Source of the DNA: an uncultured Bacilli bacterium
Lineage (GTDB): Bacteria; Bacillota_I; Bacilli_A; RF39; UBA660
DNA length: 64,000 bases
Assembly (NCBI GenBank): GCA_934096715.1
Contig: CAKOMQ010000004.1
Location: forward strand, 1 to 64,000
Direction: 5' to 3'
The notes beneath the pieces were generated by a model. The model had not been told where the DNA came from and did no database searches. It worked only from the letters and a program-made list of their open reading frames with translations. Shown one piece after another: positions 15,573-23,696 of this stretch (positions are counted from its first letter, which is position 1; each line of letters opens with the position of its first letter). A program made the translations under genes and the position numbers.

Positions 15573-16097
15573 CTATACTTCTTTGTTCTTTAATAAATAT
15601 AATGATATTGGTTCCATTAATTCTAATATACCATGGATATAGAAGAAGAAACCTACTACTAGCATTTGTTCATTTGGTTCATTTAAGTTAATTGCACATA
15701 TTATACCAGTAGATATAAATAATATCATTGTTATAAATTTAATTAACCACTCTTTACTTTTTCTATCATGATAGTAATCACTTTTTTTAAGTTTAATAAG
15801 ACTCATTACTATTACCCATAACATGATTAATAATGCTAAGTGAAATGGTTTTTCTAAATCTAGTATGTAGACTAATACAAGTCCTAGAATACAAGCAATA
15901 AATGTAAATAATCCGTCGTAGTCTTTAGTCTTATATACTAAGATAAATTTATATAAACTAATAAATCCAAATATACTAAACATAAGTATAAATACTAGTT
16001 CAATATCATTATTATCAAATAATGGTAACGCTAAAACTATTATTCCGAATAATACAAGGACAATTGAGTTTATAAGTTCGATAGTTCTTTTTTTCAT
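15573..16097 (-). CDS. DUF308-like membrane protein (HdeD type), unknown
   Basis: 174 residues with six predicted membrane helices arranged as repeated helix pairs, the pattern of DUF308/HdeD-like proteins; a second such protein is at 49453-50109. No catalytic motif is visible. It lies next to uppS on the same strand with a 38-base gap and may share its transcript. Confidence 0.65.
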   Translation of the reverse strand: MKKRTIELINSIVLVLFGIIVLALPLFDNNDIELVFILMFSIFGFISLYKFILVYKTKDYDGLFTFIACILGLVLVYILDLEKPFHLALLIMLWVIVMSLIKLKKSDYYHDRKSKEWLIKFITMILFISTGIICAINLNEPNEQMLVVGFFFYIHGILELMEPISLYLLKNKEV

Positions 16098-16135
16098 ATA
16101 TCTTCACTTCCTACTTAAATTATATTTTATTTTAA

Positions 16136-16831
16136 TTATTTTTTCAAGTTATTAATAGCACCATAACGACGGTCTTTATTATTAAAATAATCTATTGCAT
16201 CATCTAATTCTTTACTATTAAAATCTGGAAAATAAGTATTACTAAAATATAATTCAGCATAAGATGCTTGGTATAACATAAAGTTGGATAGTCTAACTTC
16301 TCCACCTGTCCTTATAAGTAAGTCTATTGGTGGTAAATTATTATATAAATATTTATAGAAATTCTCTCTAGTTAGATTTTCTTTATTAGATATACTTGCA
16401 TATTTTAAACATGCATCTACTATTTCTTCTTGTCCACCATAATTTAGACATATATTAAATATTCCATTTTTATTATCTTTAGTTTTAACTGTAATATTAT
16501 TAATAGCGTCTAAAACGTCACTTCTTAAGTTTTCTTTTCTACCACTTATAACTACTTTAATACCTTTTTTTATTATTTTATTTAATTTCTTATTAAAGTA
16601 GTTAACAAGTAGATTCATTAAATTATCTACTTCTTCTTGATCTCTTTTAAAGTTATCAGTACTAAAAGCATAAACACTTAATACTTTTATCCCTTTATCA
16701 AAAGCGTATAAAGATATATCTTCTAAAGTTTTAGCTCCTGCTTTATGTCCTTCACTTCTTTTTTTATTTCTTTCTGTTGCCCATCTACCATTACCATCCA
16801 TGATAATAGCAACATGATTAGGTATATTCAT
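16136..16831 (-). CDS. uppS: undecaprenyl diphosphate synthase
   Basis: 231 residues. A cis-prenyltransferase that makes the C55 lipid carrier for peptidoglycan and teichoic acid synthesis. The diagnostic MDGNGRWA carries the catalytic Asp. Also visible are RSEGHKAGA, SVYAFSTDNFKR, LIRTGGEVRLSNF and YAELYF. The length is slightly short of the usual 240-250 but no motif is missing. Confidence 0.96.
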   Translation of the reverse strand: MNIPNHVAIIMDGNGRWATERNKKRSEGHKAGAKTLEDISLYAFDKGIKVLSVYAFSTDNFKRDQEEVDNLMNLLVNYFNKKLNKIIKKGIKVVISGRKENLRSDVLDAINNITVKTKDNKNGIFNICLNYGGQEEIVDACLKYASISNKENLTRENFYKYLYNNLPPIDLLIRTGGEVRLSNFMLYQASYAELYFSNTYFPDFNSKELDDAIDYFNNKDRRYGAINNLKK

Positions 16832-16891
16832 ATATTCATTCCTTCCAAGTAATAAGTATACATTAAATTATATGGTTAGTGCAACTAAATA

Positions 16892-18427
16892 TTATGGAGT
16901 AATCATATATGGATCAGTAAGTGTACCTGTACCAGTTTTTCTTGTTACTTTACTGTCTAAATAGAATACTGGTCTTATTCCGTAGTCTGTTGTAACATTT
17001 GTATTAGTGATATAACCATTTGGATTAATAGTCCAGCTATAATTTGTTGTTGCACTAGATGTTCCTAAACCATAAGATGCTGTAGTATGTTCTGTATTAT
17101 AGTTACCTGTAGTGTTTCCATATTTATTATTACCTAGGAATAACCAACTAGTTTTTAATGTACTTTGATTAGAATAAGTCCCAGTAGTCATACTCTTAGC
17201 TGTATCTCCTAGTGATAATACGTAATCACTAACATTCATAGCAACTATTTTTAATGTGTTATCATGCCATTGTCCAGTTGTTGTTGTTTTTCCAGTTCTA
17301 TTCATTTCATGTAAATATATTTGACTTGGAGATAAACTATTATAGTAATTAGGACCACCTTCAAGCGTTAAAGTAACTACATCTCTTTTGCCTTCTTCAC
17401 TTATGGCTGCTAACCACGCACTAGATTCTCCGAGATAATCGTATGTTTGATTACCAATAAATAAATTTGGCATAGATGTTGCACTAGGAGAATTCCCATT
17501 TAGTCTATTAGATAATACATTTGGACCGAAAGATAGAATTCCTTGACCAAATCTAGTACCTGCTGTAAATGCAGCGTTTGATGATAAACTAGTTAGTTTT
17601 ATAAGTTTAGTATAGTTATCAAATACGCCAATAATTCGATACATATATTTATCAGGATTACTTTTACATGTTTCTTGATCTATTGTACCAAAACAGACAA
17701 AGTTAGATGGAGTTGTACTTGTATTGTAGGCTCCTGTTCCAACAAAACGATAGCCATCACCTTCTAGTCCACTTTGCCACATATTACCATTCTTGATTAA
17801 ATAATCTGATAAAGGAATTTCTTTTTCGGTATCTTCTTCAGGTATATCTGGATCAATATACTTACCAGTATTAAGATTATTTTTACCATAGTAATTTATA
17901 ATAAAATCATTATAAGTATAGTTATTATCTTTACTTTCTTTCTCTTTTTCATAAACAGGAATAACTATTTTTAAATACGTATTACCTTTATTATTATTAT
18001 CTCCTAGTTTAATAGATATATTTTCTACATCTACTTCTAAGTCTTCGCTTAATCCCCAGATAGCGTTCTTTCCATAAGCATCATTATAAACTATTTCATA
18101 TAAATCATTTTCTTCTTTATTAACAAGAATAATAGATTTACCTACTAAAGTATTTATCGTAATCATTGTTTTATCATCACTTAATATAACTGGTATTGGT
18201 TCTTCATCGTTGTAAGCTAGACCAAAGTGAATTAAATTCTCTTGTACATTATCAACAAGAAGGTCTCTCATAACATTGTCATCATAGTTTTTATCCATTT
18301 CATTAAAAGCTAAATTATTTACTAAGGTATGCAAAAAAATTAATATTACAGATAATAATACTATACTTACTATAAGTTCTATTAATGTCATCCCTTTATT
18401 ATTTTTCATATAATTATATTCTATCAT
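16892..18427 (-). CDS. prepilin-like protein fused to the shared C-terminal domain
   Basis: 511 residues, or 505 if it starts at the ATG at 18409. The N terminus KNNKGMTLIELIVSIVLLS is a type IV prepilin leader with a cleavable Gly, Glu at +5 and a hydrophobic helix. From WQSGLEGDGYRF (about residue 215) to RPVFYL near the end it carries the same domain as the two variable surface proteins, including CFGT, DKYMYRIIGVF, IYLHEMNR and DYVLSLG. Unlike them, its 3' end stays AT-rich and uses AGA for Arg, so no variable patch is evident. It is divergent from the pilin-like genes at 18488-20639. It likely sits at the tip or surface of a pilus-like fibre (inference). Confidence 0.8.
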   Translation of the reverse strand: MIEYNYMKNNKGMTLIELIVSIVLLSVILIFLHTLVNNLAFNEMDKNYDDNVMRDLLVDNVQENLIHFGLAYNDEEPIPVILSDDKTMITINTLVGKSIILVNKEENDLYEIVYNDAYGKNAIWGLSEDLEVDVENISIKLGDNNNKGNTYLKIVIPVYEKEKESKDNNYTYNDFIINYYGKNNLNTGKYIDPDIPEEDTEKEIPLSDYLIKNGNMWQSGLEGDGYRFVGTGAYNTSTTPSNFVCFGTIDQETCKSNPDKYMYRIIGVFDNYTKLIKLTSLSSNAAFTAGTRFGQGILSFGPNVLSNRLNGNSPSATSMPNLFIGNQTYDYLGESSAWLAAISEEGKRDVVTLTLEGGPNYYNSLSPSQIYLHEMNRTGKTTTTGQWHDNTLKIVAMNVSDYVLSLGDTAKSMTTGTYSNQSTLKTSWLFLGNNKYGNTTGNYNTEHTTASYGLGTSSATTNYSWTINPNGYITNTNVTTDYGIRPVFYLDSKVTRKTGTGTLTDPYMITP

Positions 18428-18439
18428 TATTTTTTCTAT

Positions 18440-18468
18440 TAGACAATCTTAATATATTTTGTTATTAT
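18440..18468 (+). promoter_or_regulatory. promoter of the 18488-20639 prepilin operon
   Basis: TAGACA (18440-18445), a 17-base spacer and TATTAT (18463-18468), followed by AAGGATAAAGAAT before the ATG at 18488. Confidence 0.65.
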
Positions 18469-18487
18469 ATATATAAGGATAAAGAAT

Positions 18488-19033
18488 ATGAAGAATAAAA
18501 ATGGATTTGTATCAATGACAACTATTTTAACATTAGTATTAACTGTAAGTAGTCTTCTCTTACTTAATTTAACTGTGCTTATAGATGAAAAAGCGCTTAC
18601 TAATAAAATAAAAGATAATTCTAGAAATAATATTAAGTCTTCTGATGAGCCTTATTGTTATTGGTCTGATGAAACTACATTAGTTATACCTTATGAAAGT
18701 AAAGATAAAAAAGCTAGTGGTACTGTTTCTTTAAATTGTTATCATCCTAATACGATATCATTAAAGAATGACTTAACACTTGAAGGATTAGCTAATAAAG
18801 AATTATATAAGTCTTCTAGTGATTATTTATCAATAGATGAAATAAATCCTAGCGAGTTATCTGGTGGTTATGGATATAAAATTATATTCTCTATTAGTAG
18901 TACTAAATTAACTAGTGATGATAATTATTACACAATTACTTTAAACGAAGGTTTATTTTGTTATAACAATATTTGTAATGAAGAAGTTGTTAGTAACAAG
19001 ATAAAAGTGGCGAAGGAGTATAATCATGAATAA
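18488..19033 (+). CDS. prepilin-like or PilX-like minor pilin, unknown
   Basis: 181 residues. Short basic leader MKNKNG then FVSMTTILTLVLTVSSLLLLNL, a hydrophobic helix directly after a Gly-Phe that could be a prepilin peptidase site. The canonical Glu at +5 is replaced (FVSMT), as in some PilX/PilK-type minor pilins. The outer part has paired cysteines (YCYW, NCYHP, CYNNIC). The last eight bases overlap the next gene, so the two are co-translated. Confidence 0.7.
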   Translation: MKNKNGFVSMTTILTLVLTVSSLLLLNLTVLIDEKALTNKIKDNSRNNIKSSDEPYCYWSDETTLVIPYESKDKKASGTVSLNCYHPNTISLKNDLTLEGLANKELYKSSSDYLSIDEINPSELSGGYGYKIIFSISSTKLTSDDNYYTITLNEGLFCYNNICNEEVVSNKIKVAKEYNHE

Positions 19034-20639
19034 TAAGGGATTTACATTAATCGAGTTAATTGCTGTTCTTGCAATAATGGGAATACTTTTTACTATAGGT
19101 ATTGCGACTTTTAATTTTAAGGGTAATACAGAAGAAGATACTAAGAAAGCTAATATAAATACTGTTGAAAAAGCAATAAATGTTTATTATAAAATATTAT
19201 CTCAAAAAGGAAAATTAAATTATTCTAAAGATAGCGAAGAAACAGCGTTTTGTGTATCTTATGAAAATCTTGTAAAGAATGGATATTTAGTGGAAAGTAA
19301 AATACCTACTGATGAAAATGGCAATAAATATAAGTATGCTACTGTTACTATTAAGAATAATCAATTAGCATATGTTAATACAAATCTTACAGAATCTTGT
19401 AAAAAAGAAAAAACTAATATAACACCTATTAAAAATAAAAGTGGTAATCAAGGAGAAAATCAAGATGATACTGAAACAGTAAACTCTTATGAATTTAATA
19501 GTACTATAAATCAAACAAGTGAGAATACTTATAAAGTTGATTCTAAATTTAGAATGACTATTAGTCAAAATATTGATATAACTGAGTATAGACCTATTTA
19601 TACATTTATTGTTCTTGATAGGTCTGGATCTATGGGTGGATCTCCTATAGCAAATGCAGTTGCATCCATTAAAAATCTTACTACTGATTTATATAATGAA
19701 AATATGAAAGATGCTCCCAATCCAGATAAACCAAATAATAAACCTATTTATTGTACGAGCGTAGTTAAATTTGGTGATTCATCATATGTAGAAACTCCAT
19801 TTACTCACAATATTATTTCTCCAGGAACTAGTGCTCCTGACGGAACAATTTATTATATGCCAATGCAATTAATAAATAATACTCTTTTATCAAATATGAG
19901 TGCTTATATAGCTGGTGACTCGGATGTTTGCAAAAATGCTTTAAATAATAATCCGTTATACTTTATCTTATTTTTAAGTGATGGTGGTCCATTTGATGGA
20001 TATGGTGAAAGTGGCGACGGTACAACTTTAAAATATAATACTGAGCAATTGAAGGCAAAAGGTGTTTATATTTTTACAATCAGTTATGGTTATGGAAATA
20101 ATTCACATCTTAAATGTATGGCATCTAAAGTTCTTGGTGAAAACGAAACATACACTGATGCAGATTATAAACTATGTAATACATATTCAGATGCATCTAA
20201 ATTAATTGGATATAACGCAACTGGTACTGGTACAAAAGTATTCTATTTTGAATCTAGTCAACAACAATCTTCTCTCTCTGAAATATTTAAAACTTTTAGT
20301 ACTGTAGCTAGAAAAGAATCTCAAAAAACTGAATATGATAAAATTAATATAACATTTACTATTAATAATAAGTATTTTAAATTAGATAATAATAGCAAAG
20401 AATTTAAAAGTTCTATGAATATAGATTCTATGGAAACTAAATTTTTAACAAGTAAAAATGATTTTAATATAACATTAATTAATGATAACTTTGAAGGAAC
20501 AGAAATAAAACTATTTAAAAGTATTAAACTTGAATTTATAGATTATGATGGTAAAGTGGATAATAAAACTGTTGAAGTACCAGAAAACCAACTACCTAAA
20601 GTTAATGTATATAAGTATAAAGACACCTTAATCAACTAG
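19026..20639 (+). CDS. prepilin with von Willebrand factor A domain
   Basis: 537 residues. It begins with a textbook type IV prepilin leader, MNNKG then FTLIELIAVLAIMGILFTI, with Glu at +5. After a linker, a VWA domain runs from about residue 190 to 430 with the metal-ion site DRSGSMGGS at about 198 and FLSDGGP further on. Two cysteines in the VWA domain could form a disulfide. Tip-located VWA adhesins on pili are known (PilC/PilY1 in Gram-negatives, tip pilins in Gram-positives), but a VWA joined to a prepilin helix is less common. Its neighbours on both sides are prepilin-like. It is probably a surface adhesin displayed by a type IV-like pilus. Confidence 0.85.
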   Translation: MNNKGFTLIELIAVLAIMGILFTIGIATFNFKGNTEEDTKKANINTVEKAINVYYKILSQKGKLNYSKDSEETAFCVSYENLVKNGYLVESKIPTDENGNKYKYATVTIKNNQLAYVNTNLTESCKKEKTNITPIKNKSGNQGENQDDTETVNSYEFNSTINQTSENTYKVDSKFRMTISQNIDITEYRPIYTFIVLDRSGSMGGSPIANAVASIKNLTTDLYNENMKDAPNPDKPNNKPIYCTSVVKFGDSSYVETPFTHNIISPGTSAPDGTIYYMPMQLINNTLLSNMSAYIAGDSDVCKNALNNNPLYFILFLSDGGPFDGYGESGDGTTLKYNTEQLKAKGVYIFTISYGYGNNSHLKCMASKVLGENETYTDADYKLCNTYSDASKLIGYNATGTGTKVFYFESSQQQSSLSEIFKTFSTVARKESQKTEYDKINITFTINNKYFKLDNNSKEFKSSMNIDSMETKFLTSKNDFNITLINDNFEGTEIKLFKSIKLEFIDYDGKVDNKTVEVPENQLPKVNVYKYKDTLIN

Positions 20640-20647
20640 GTGTCTTT
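20619..20647. terminator. bidirectional terminator between converging pilin genes
   Basis: AAAGACACCT at 20619-20628 pairs with AGGTGTCTTT at 20638-20647. The stem spans the stop codon of the VWA gene and touches the end of the convergent gene. Confidence 0.75.
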
Positions 20648-21207
20648 TATAATTCAAGATATACATATTCATAATGACACATATCAGCATTATTTTTACA
20701 TATACTTTCTTGATCATCTACTAAAAATTCAAATAGAAGTATGGGCTTATCGGATTCTATTTTATTTATGTATTTAATACCAGATAAATTTAAATATATA
20801 TAATTACATTTAGAATTATTAAAATCTGTTAAACAATTTTCTTTATATTTAGATATATCACCTATTAAATAGATATTATTTATATCTAAGTTATTTTGAT
20901 TAATTAGATAATCTTCTTTATAACTTATATCTACGTTACTGGAATTCACTCCTATATTAGTTATAAGTTTATTATCATTTACTAAGGTACTTAACTTATC
21001 AAAATTATCTATATAATCTTCCATTACCCTTTTCATATAAAAAGATTTATATAAACTACTTACATTATCTTCTCTTTTTTGTTCCTTAGCTTTATTATAT
21101 AGTTTAAAATACATGTTAAAAAGTAATAGTAATGAAGTCATTAATATTATTATAGCAATTATTGTTTCAATAAATATAAATCCATTTTTTTCTCTACTCT
21201 TTATCAT
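20647..21207 (-). CDS. prepilin-like protein, unknown
   Basis: 186 residues from the ATG at 21207 (a TTG start two codons upstream is less likely). The leader MIKSREKNG is followed by FIFIETIIAIIILMTSLLLLF, with Glu at +5 of the expected mature protein. The remainder is hydrophilic with a few cysteines near the end. It resembles a minor pseudopilin. It converges on the VWA prepilin gene. No pilus ATPase or prepilin peptidase is in the window. Confidence 0.75.
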   Translation of the reverse strand: MIKSREKNGFIFIETIIAIIILMTSLLLLFNMYFKLYNKAKEQKREDNVSSLYKSFYMKRVMEDYIDNFDKLSTLVNDNKLITNIGVNSSNVDISYKEDYLINQNNLDINNIYLIGDISKYKENCLTDFNNSKCNYIYLNLSGIKYINKIESDKPILLFEFLVDDQESICKNNADMCHYEYVYLEL

Positions 21208-21236
21208 AATCAAATTATATCATTATTTAAAAAAGA

Positions 21237-21258
21237 AAAAAAGTGCTTATGCACTTAA
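21237..21258 (-). terminator. terminator of the ltaS-LCP operon
   Basis: On the minus strand AAGTGC, ATAA, GCACTT and a long T run follow the LCP stop codon. Confidence 0.8.
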
Positions 21259-23072
21259 TTACTAGAATTAATATAGATAGTCATTTTAGATACATTGACA
21301 ACATCTATACCTTCTTTAACGCTTTGATGAGCAACTTTGTTTACTTCAACACTAGAATTATATTTATCACTTGACGAGTTAACATATTCTTTAATAAGTT
21401 CTATTTTATTTAGTCTACAGAAACTTTCTACTTCGCTTACACTCTTACCAGTAAAATCTTTCATTAAAACATTATTATCACTAGTTTTTATATTTTTACC
21501 TGCTACACTTTTAACATATTCTGTATTAGCGTCATAGTAGAATGTTTTAATTAATTCAGGTTCTTCTAATTCTAGGTTGATCTTCATAGTTTTTACAATA
21601 TCATCTAAAGATTTTTGATATAAACCTAAAGTTGATAAGTACATACCATTTGGTAAGTATACCGGATTATCATATACTTCTAGGTAAGTTCTATTTAAAG
21701 TAAGCATTTCTGACCCATTTAATGTATTTGAAATCATACCCTTTAAGATATTATAACTTGATAATATTTGATTAGTATCCATATTAACACTAATATTTTT
21801 ACTTACAGCACTTAATATATCTTTGAAATCAGATAAACTATTTAGAGTTACTAATTTACGAGCCATTGCTTCAACTAACTTTTGCTGATTTTGAATACGC
21901 ATTAGATCTCCAGTTGGAAGTGAATGTCTATGACGAGCAAACGCTAGAGCTTGTTCACCATTTACATGTTGATTACCTACTTCAAGACATAATTGATTTT
22001 CAAAATTACGATGACTATCTTGTTCACAAAAAGCATTTTCAACATTTATGTCTACTCCACCTAAAGCATCCACCAAATCTACTACTCCCCTAAAATTTAT
22101 CTTAGCATAATAATCTATTTTTAAAGTAGTTAGATTTTCAATGGTATTAATAACACACTCTGTTCCACCAGCAGCAGATGAATTAATCTTGTTTATAGCA
22201 TTTCCCCTACAAGAAATCGGAACATATAAATCTCTTGGAATACTAAATACAGTAGCATTTAATGTATTTGGGTTAAATGATACAAGCATTAATGTATCTC
22301 CGTTAAATGAAGAATTAGCTTCTACCCCACTTTGACTATCGGTATCTACTCCCATTAAAAGAATCGTAAATGGTTCATTTAATTTCTTTTTACTATTCTT
22401 TAAACTAAGATCTTTATTATTCATAAGTTTACTGTATTTATAAACAACTTTAGTATTATTTGCTATATCTGGATAAGTACTTTCAAATAAACTTATATAG
22501 TTACTACTTACAAATATACCATCTACTTCTTTAGAATATAATTTATCAATTAAACCGTCTGTTGTATAGGAATCATACTTAATAACTTCTTGTTTTAATT
22601 TATTCTTCTTAATAATATTTTTAGCTAATATATAACCTTCAATATCATTTTCATCACTAATCATGCCTAACTTACTTGTACTTTTTAAATTAGTATCATT
22701 TAAAGTAATCAAATAGCTTGTATAGACTATCTTTTTCTTTTCAGATAAATTACTTATATTACCATAGATTACATTAATAAAATAAGAACATACAAACAAG
22801 AGAATAGCTATTAAGAATGTTATAATTGTTATAATTATAAACTTAACTTTCTTTCTTTTTACAACATAGGTATAGTTTCTATTTATTAAAAATAATAATA
22901 AAAGTATTAATATAACAATAACTATATATCTAATAGTAGTTTCTATACCAGATAGTTTTATTATAGATATATCTGCTAATACTAAGGATACTATAAAAGT
23001 TATTATACTTATAAGATAGATTGTAAGCATTACTTTATTAGAATTTTTTAATTTCTTAATTATTCTTTTCAT
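21255..23072 (-). CDS. LytR-CpsA-Psr (LCP) family protein with extra domains
   Basis: 605 residues. Three or four membrane helices lie in the first 120. An extracellular region of about 100 residues (YTSYLITLND to YPDIANNTKVVYKYSK) looks like a periplasmic binding-type lobe. The LCP catalytic domain starts at about 234 with FTILLMGVDTDSQ and contains the conserved FSIPRDLYVPI, INSSAAGG and AFARHRHSLP with paired arginines. A PASTA-like stretch (DFTGKSVSEVESF) closes the protein. LCP enzymes attach wall polymers to peptidoglycan from lipid-linked precursors. I use the ATG at 23072, eight bases after AAGGAG, rather than one five codons earlier. The gene abuts the 23074-23691 gene. Confidence 0.88.
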   Translation of the reverse strand: MKRIIKKLKNSNKVMLTIYLISIITFIVSLVLADISIIKLSGIETTIRYIVIVILILLLLFLINRNYTYVVKRKKVKFIIITIITFLIAILLFVCSYFINVIYGNISNLSEKKKIVYTSYLITLNDTNLKSTSKLGMISDENDIEGYILAKNIIKKNKLKQEVIKYDSYTTDGLIDKLYSKEVDGIFVSSNYISLFESTYPDIANNTKVVYKYSKLMNNKDLSLKNSKKKLNEPFTILLMGVDTDSQSGVEANSSFNGDTLMLVSFNPNTLNATVFSIPRDLYVPISCRGNAINKINSSAAGGTECVINTIENLTTLKIDYYAKINFRGVVDLVDALGGVDINVENAFCEQDSHRNFENQLCLEVGNQHVNGEQALAFARHRHSLPTGDLMRIQNQQKLVEAMARKLVTLNSLSDFKDILSAVSKNISVNMDTNQILSSYNILKGMISNTLNGSEMLTLNRTYLEVYDNPVYLPNGMYLSTLGLYQKSLDDIVKTMKINLELEEPELIKTFYYDANTEYVKSVAGKNIKTSDNNVLMKDFTGKSVSEVESFCRLNKIELIKEYVNSSSDKYNSSVEVNKVAHQSVKEGIDVVNVSKMTIYINSSN

Positions 23073-23073
23073 A

Positions 23074-23691
23074 TTATGCTCCTTCATATCCTACTATAAA
23101 TAGTTTATTATCTTTATTTATAACATCTATAATAGCGTTTTTATCATAGCCATAATCTTTCTTATAAGTCCAAGAAAGAGTTACTTTATATCCATTATAA
23201 GTAGTATCTTTATAGGTATAAGTTGATTCTTCTATATTAGTAGTTTTAATTGACTCTACTATAGGTAATTCTTGTTCTCTAAAACCATCTGAGTTATCCA
23301 ACATATATTTATATAAAGTATCAGTTATATTATTAGAAAAGTTTTCTTTATTATCCTCTAGAATATATTCTAAAGATGGAGTGTCATATTTATTTATTTT
23401 ATTATCTATAGTAAATATATCTATTACATATAGTTCTGATAATAGTTTAGCATATTCTTTATAATCAATATTATCACTTTTAAGAGTAGATTTTAATTTC
23501 TTAAAAGTATCTTTCATTAATTTAGTATCTCGATCATCTAAAGTATAACCATATTCTTTAATACTGTCTTCTTGCTTATAAGCGTTTTTATCAGTGTCAT
23601 TGTCATATAATTTATAACCTATAAATAAACTTAAAAAAGCTAGTATCAGTACTAAAATAATTATTAGTAAAATCTTAGTCTTTTTCTTCAT
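23074..23691 (-). CDS. single-pass membrane protein, unknown
   Basis: 205 residues. N-terminal basic stretch and one hydrophobic helix (ILLIIILVLILAFLSLFIGY), then an extracellular domain rich in Asp, Lys and Tyr. Family not recognised. The gene sits between ltaS and the LCP gene with nearly no gaps, so a role in cell-wall polymer assembly is likely by context only. The ATG at 23691 is preferred over the adjacent TTG. Confidence 0.7.
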   Translation of the reverse strand: MKKKTKILLIIILVLILAFLSLFIGYKLYDNDTDKNAYKQEDSIKEYGYTLDDRDTKLMKDTFKKLKSTLKSDNIDYKEYAKLLSELYVIDIFTIDNKINKYDTPSLEYILEDNKENFSNNITDTLYKYMLDNSDGFREQELPIVESIKTTNIEESTYTYKDTTYNGYKVTLSWTYKKDYGYDKNAIIDVINKDNKLFIVGYEGA

Positions 23692-23696
23692 CAACC

